DNA of 64,000 nucleotides from Gemmatimonadota bacterium (lineage in GTDB: Bacteria > Gemmatimonadota > Gemmatimonadetes > Longimicrobiales > Gaopeijiaceae), in the NCBI GenBank assembly GCA_029262115.1, contig JAJCZZ010000016.1, positions 62,001 through 126,000 of the forward strand, written 5' to 3'. The notes under the pieces are model-generated. The model had not been told where the DNA came from. It was given only the letters and a program-made list of their open reading frames with translations, and searched no databases. Shown here piece by piece: positions 61,847-64,000 of the stretch. The translations under genes and the position numbers were made by a program. Position 1 is the first letter of the stretch. Each line of letters begins with the position of its first letter.

Positions 61847-62962
61847 TCAAGGAGCGTGTGCACGCGGGTCGAGGGCGTCTCTGAGCCCGTCTCCCACGAG
61901 GTTGATGGCCAGGACCGTGACCACGATGGCCAAGCCCGGGAAGGTCGAGAGCCACCACGCTTCGAGGAGGTTCTCCCGACCCTCCGCGACCATATTCCCC
62001 CATGAGGGAATCGAGGGAGACAGCCCGATCCCCAGAAACGAGAGACCCGCTTCCAGCACGATCGCGTGCCCGACGCCCAGCGTGGTCGCCACGATGACCG
62101 GCCCGAGCGCGTTCGGCACCAGATGCCGGGTGATGATGCGGGAGCGCGACATTCCCAGCGCCCTAGCCGCAACGATGAAGTCTCGCTCCTTGAGGCTCAG
62201 CACTTCCCCGCGCACCAGTCGCGCGGTCGACGGCCACTGCGTAAGCGCGAGGATCACGACGATCAGCGGAACGGACGGTCGTACGATGGCCACGATGCTG
62301 ATGAGAAGGACCAGTCGCGGAAAGGCCAGAACGATGTCCACCGTACGCATGATGACGGAGTCCACCAAGCCGCCGACGTACCCGGCCACGGCACCGGCCA
62401 TCGTCCCGAGGGTCGCCGCCAGACCGGCGGCGACGAGACCGATCGTGAGCGAGATCCGGGCGCCGTAGAGGATCCGTGTGAAGACATCCCGGGCGAGACG
62501 ATCGGTCCCGAGCAGGTGTGCCGACGACGGCCCTATGAGCCTCTCCGACCGTATCGAACCACCCACGTATGGGTCGAAGTCCGTGAGGAGAGGCGCCAGG
62601 AGGGCGGCCAGGACGATCGCTGCGAGCGCCCCCACCCCGACCACCACGGGACCTCCCCACGTGTCTGACGCCCGCTCCTGGGCGGCTGGGCCCACGTCCG
62701 CGCGCGCCCTCCAGGACCAAACCCAGACGGCCACGAGGGTGATGCCGAGAATCGTGACGGCCCCCGACCCCCGGCCACCACCCAAGGCCGCCCGAACCGC
62801 GCTCCATCTCAGCCACAGGACCATCCAGACAGCCACCCACGCCCCCAGGGCCAGTGCCCCACGCTTCCGACCCGCCAGCAACTGTGGCAAGCCGGGCAGC
62901 ACGAAGGCGAGCGTCGATGCCGCCCTGTGAGCCGTGCCCCGCTCCGCCACGCCCTCAGTCAT
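61847..62962 (-). CDS. Dipeptide/oligopeptide ABC transporter permease (DppC/OppC type)
   Basis: About 371 residues. Residues 1-110 contain extra hydrophobic segments (ALGAWVAVWMVLWLRWSAV) unusual for DppC. The main permease starts near LLAPLLTDFDPY, with HLLGTDRLARDVFTRILYGARISL and the EAA loop ALGMSRSRIITRHLVPNALGPVIV. DppC-like proteins pair with a DppB-like partner, here overlapping upstream by 8 nt. The start was placed at the ATG just after the partner stop; substrate (dipeptide, nickel, opine) is not determinable. Confidence 0.9.
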   Translation of the reverse strand: MTEGVAERGTAHRAASTLAFVLPGLPQLLAGRKRGALALGAWVAVWMVLWLRWSAVRAALGGGRGSGAVTILGITLVAVWVWSWRARADVGPAAQERASDTWGGPVVVGVGALAAIVLAALLAPLLTDFDPYVGGSIRSERLIGPSSAHLLGTDRLARDVFTRILYGARISLTIGLVAAGLAATLGTMAGAVAGYVGGLVDSVIMRTVDIVLAFPRLVLLISIVAIVRPSVPLIVVILALTQWPSTARLVRGEVLSLKERDFIVAARALGMSRSRIITRHLVPNALGPVIVATTLGVGHAIVLEAGLSFLGIGLSPSIPSWGNMVAEGRENLLEAWWLSTFPGLAIVVTVLAINLVGDGLRDALDPRAHAP

Positions 62963-63941
62963 ATCGAACTCGTGGATCGATGGCCGCATAAAGAACATCC
63001 GCGAGGAGGTTTCCAGCAACCACCATCACCGCGAAGACGAAGCTACCGGCCATCACCAGCGGATAGTCCCGTGCGTGAACGGCCTCGACCATGGCCCGCC
63101 CCATCCCCGGCCAGCCGAACACCGACTCGACGAACACGGTCCCACTCAGCAGCAGCGGCACATACAACCCTGAAAGTGTGGCGATAGGCAGGAGTGCGTT
63201 CCGGAACGCGTGTCCCCAGATGACTCTGCGTTCAGAAAGTCCCTTGGCCCTCGCGGTGCGCACGTAGTCCTCACCGATGACTTCCAGCATGCTCCCACGC
63301 ATGAATCGCGCGATACCCGCGGTGAGGACGAGGGTGAGGGTGAGCGTCGGAAGCGTCAGATAGCGGAGACGCTCGACGACGCGCGCTGCGCTGCCCAGCG
63401 ACTGGTAGTCGACGGAGTACATGCCCGACGCAGGAAACCAGATAGGCCATCCCCATACATTACGTGCCATCAGGCCGAAGGTCAGCGTCAGCATGAGAGC
63501 GAGCCAGAAGGAAGGCATCGAATAGAAGAAGAGCATGACCACGCTGAGCGCGCCGTCCACCGCCGTGCGGTGCTTCAACGCCTGCACCACTCCTATGAGG
63601 ATTCCGAGCACGAAGGAGCCGAGCAGAGCGGCCGCTCCAAGGGACAGAGTGTTGGGAAGCAGCGAGGCCAACACCGTTCGTACGGGAGCCTGGTGCGTGT
63701 GTGAGTACCCGAAGTCGCCCGTGGCGAAGGCGGCGAGCCAACGCCCGTACTGGACGGCCAACGGTCGATCGAGACCGAAGTTCGCCCTCATCTGAGCCGC
63801 GGCGTCCGCCGTCAGGGCGGGCCCGGCCATGATGTCGACCGGGTCCCCGGGTGCCAGGTGGACCACAACGAACACGACGGTCGCCAGACCCAGGATCAGG
63901 GGGATGGCACCCAGGAGGCGGCGGGCGACGTATCGGCTCAG
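62955..63941 (-). CDS. Dipeptide/oligopeptide ABC transporter permease (DppB/OppB type)
   Basis: A membrane permease of the DppB family: FVVVHLAPGDPVDIM early, then SLLPNTLSLGAAALLGSFVLGILIGV, FYSMPSFWLALML, and the EAA loop RTARAKGLSERRVIWGHAFRNALLPI. Sequence-like homology begins at SRYVARRLLGAIPLILGLATVV, upstream of the first GTG/ATG in the frame. No ATG, GTG or TTG exists between that and an upstream stop, so CTG at 63941 is given as a provisional start. An ATG at 63961 would be in frame if the adjacent seven-G run had eight G bases. Confidence 0.85.
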   Translation of the reverse strand: MSRYVARRLLGAIPLILGLATVVFVVVHLAPGDPVDIMAGPALTADAAAQMRANFGLDRPLAVQYGRWLAAFATGDFGYSHTHQAPVRTVLASLLPNTLSLGAAALLGSFVLGILIGVVQALKHRTAVDGALSVVMLFFYSMPSFWLALMLTLTFGLMARNVWGWPIWFPASGMYSVDYQSLGSAARVVERLRYLTLPTLTLTLVLTAGIARFMRGSMLEVIGEDYVRTARAKGLSERRVIWGHAFRNALLPIATLSGLYVPLLLSGTVFVESVFGWPGMGRAMVEAVHARDYPLVMAGSFVFAVMVVAGNLLADVLYAAIDPRVRYD

Positions 63942-63971
63942 AACCCCCCCTGGGTGATCATCCGCGGTCGG

Positions 63972-64000
63972 CTAGCGGGCAGCCGGGTCGATCCACCAGT
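63972..64000 (-). CDS. Partial gene, C-terminus WWIDPAAR
   Basis: The window edge cuts an open frame ending WWIDPAAR-stop at 63972. This ending resembles C-termini of extracellular solute-binding proteins, which commonly precede DppB/DppC. Eight residues are too few for a firm call. Confidence 0.3.

Noticed and set aside
1-64000. tRNA, rRNA, insertion sequences, prophage
   Set aside because: No transposase, integrase or phage protein is recognisable, and no cloverleaf or rRNA sequence was noticed by eye in the gaps; a computed RNA search was not possible.

Overview
The window is bacterial chromosome of high G+C content, densely packed with short intergenic gaps and many 1-16 nt gene overlaps. 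No rRNA, tRNA, CRISPR array, insertion sequence or phage module was seen. The gene mix (an ADOP-type FtsX/MacB permease paired with PadR, secreted M28 and M24 peptidases, TAT-exported amidohydrolase, penicillin acylase, GAF/PAS hybrid kinases, a short RpoD-like sigma factor, outer-membrane barrel proteins) points to a free-living Gram-negative heterotroph. Gemmatimonadota or a relative fits best, but that placement is inference from gene content and no marker gene was compared.

Layout. 1-6.4 kb: HD-domain phosphohydrolase, DUF4287/DUF5655 protein, GIY-YIG/UvrC-like nuclease whose 3' end runs into the antisense remnant of a broken lipoprotein gene, penicillin acylase, VOC protein. 6.4-9.5 kb: a compact mercury-type operon on the minus strand (merR, disulfide oxidoreductase, merT, merP, thioredoxin-like protein). 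9.5-12.6 kb: ADOP permease plus PadR. 12.6-23.3 kb: amidohydrolase; an overlapping group of metallophosphoesterase, class III aminotransferase, 35-residue membrane peptide and SSS symporter; a trypsin-fold protease with a small relative; aldehyde dehydrogenase; M28 peptidase; EVE protein. 23.3-29.4 kb: propeller sensor kinase, MATE pump, M24 peptidase. 29.5-35.4 kb: a seven-gene plus-strand operon (membrane protein, propeller lipoprotein, GntR, ABC ATPase, permease, two envelope proteins). 35.7-43.8 kb: hybrid kinase, small lipoprotein, ECF sigma with anti-sigma, DUF2892, PEP carboxykinase, malic enzyme. 43.9-49.5 kb: outer-membrane protein followed by methyltransferase, FAD oxidoreductase, SRPBCC protein and ketosynthase in one tight run. 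49.7-64 kb: RpoD-like sigma, barrel protein, SSB, AraC regulator, DUF6265 protein, DNA polymerase I, DinB protein, lytic transglycosylase, TolQ/ExbB/MotA-family protein and a dipeptide-type ABC permease pair.

The strongest unusual signal is in the mercury operon. The merP-like frame has an in-frame UGA exactly where the first cysteine of the metal-binding GMTCxxC motif belongs (GMT-UGA-D-G-C). The frame continues through an intact heavy-metal-associated domain, and the next gene starts inside its last codons. A candidate SECIS hairpin follows the UGA. This is best explained as a selenocysteine-containing mercury-binding protein. Two MerR-type promoters with 19-bp spacers lie in front of merR and merT. 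The oxidoreductase lacks the C-terminal cysteine pair of true mercuric reductase.

Other points of interest are the coupled mini-protein beside the symporter, a G10 tract in an outer-membrane gene, a 9-bp tandem repeat between divergent genes, the ketosynthase cluster without a local carrier protein, and the paired envelope proteins of the GntR/ABC operon.
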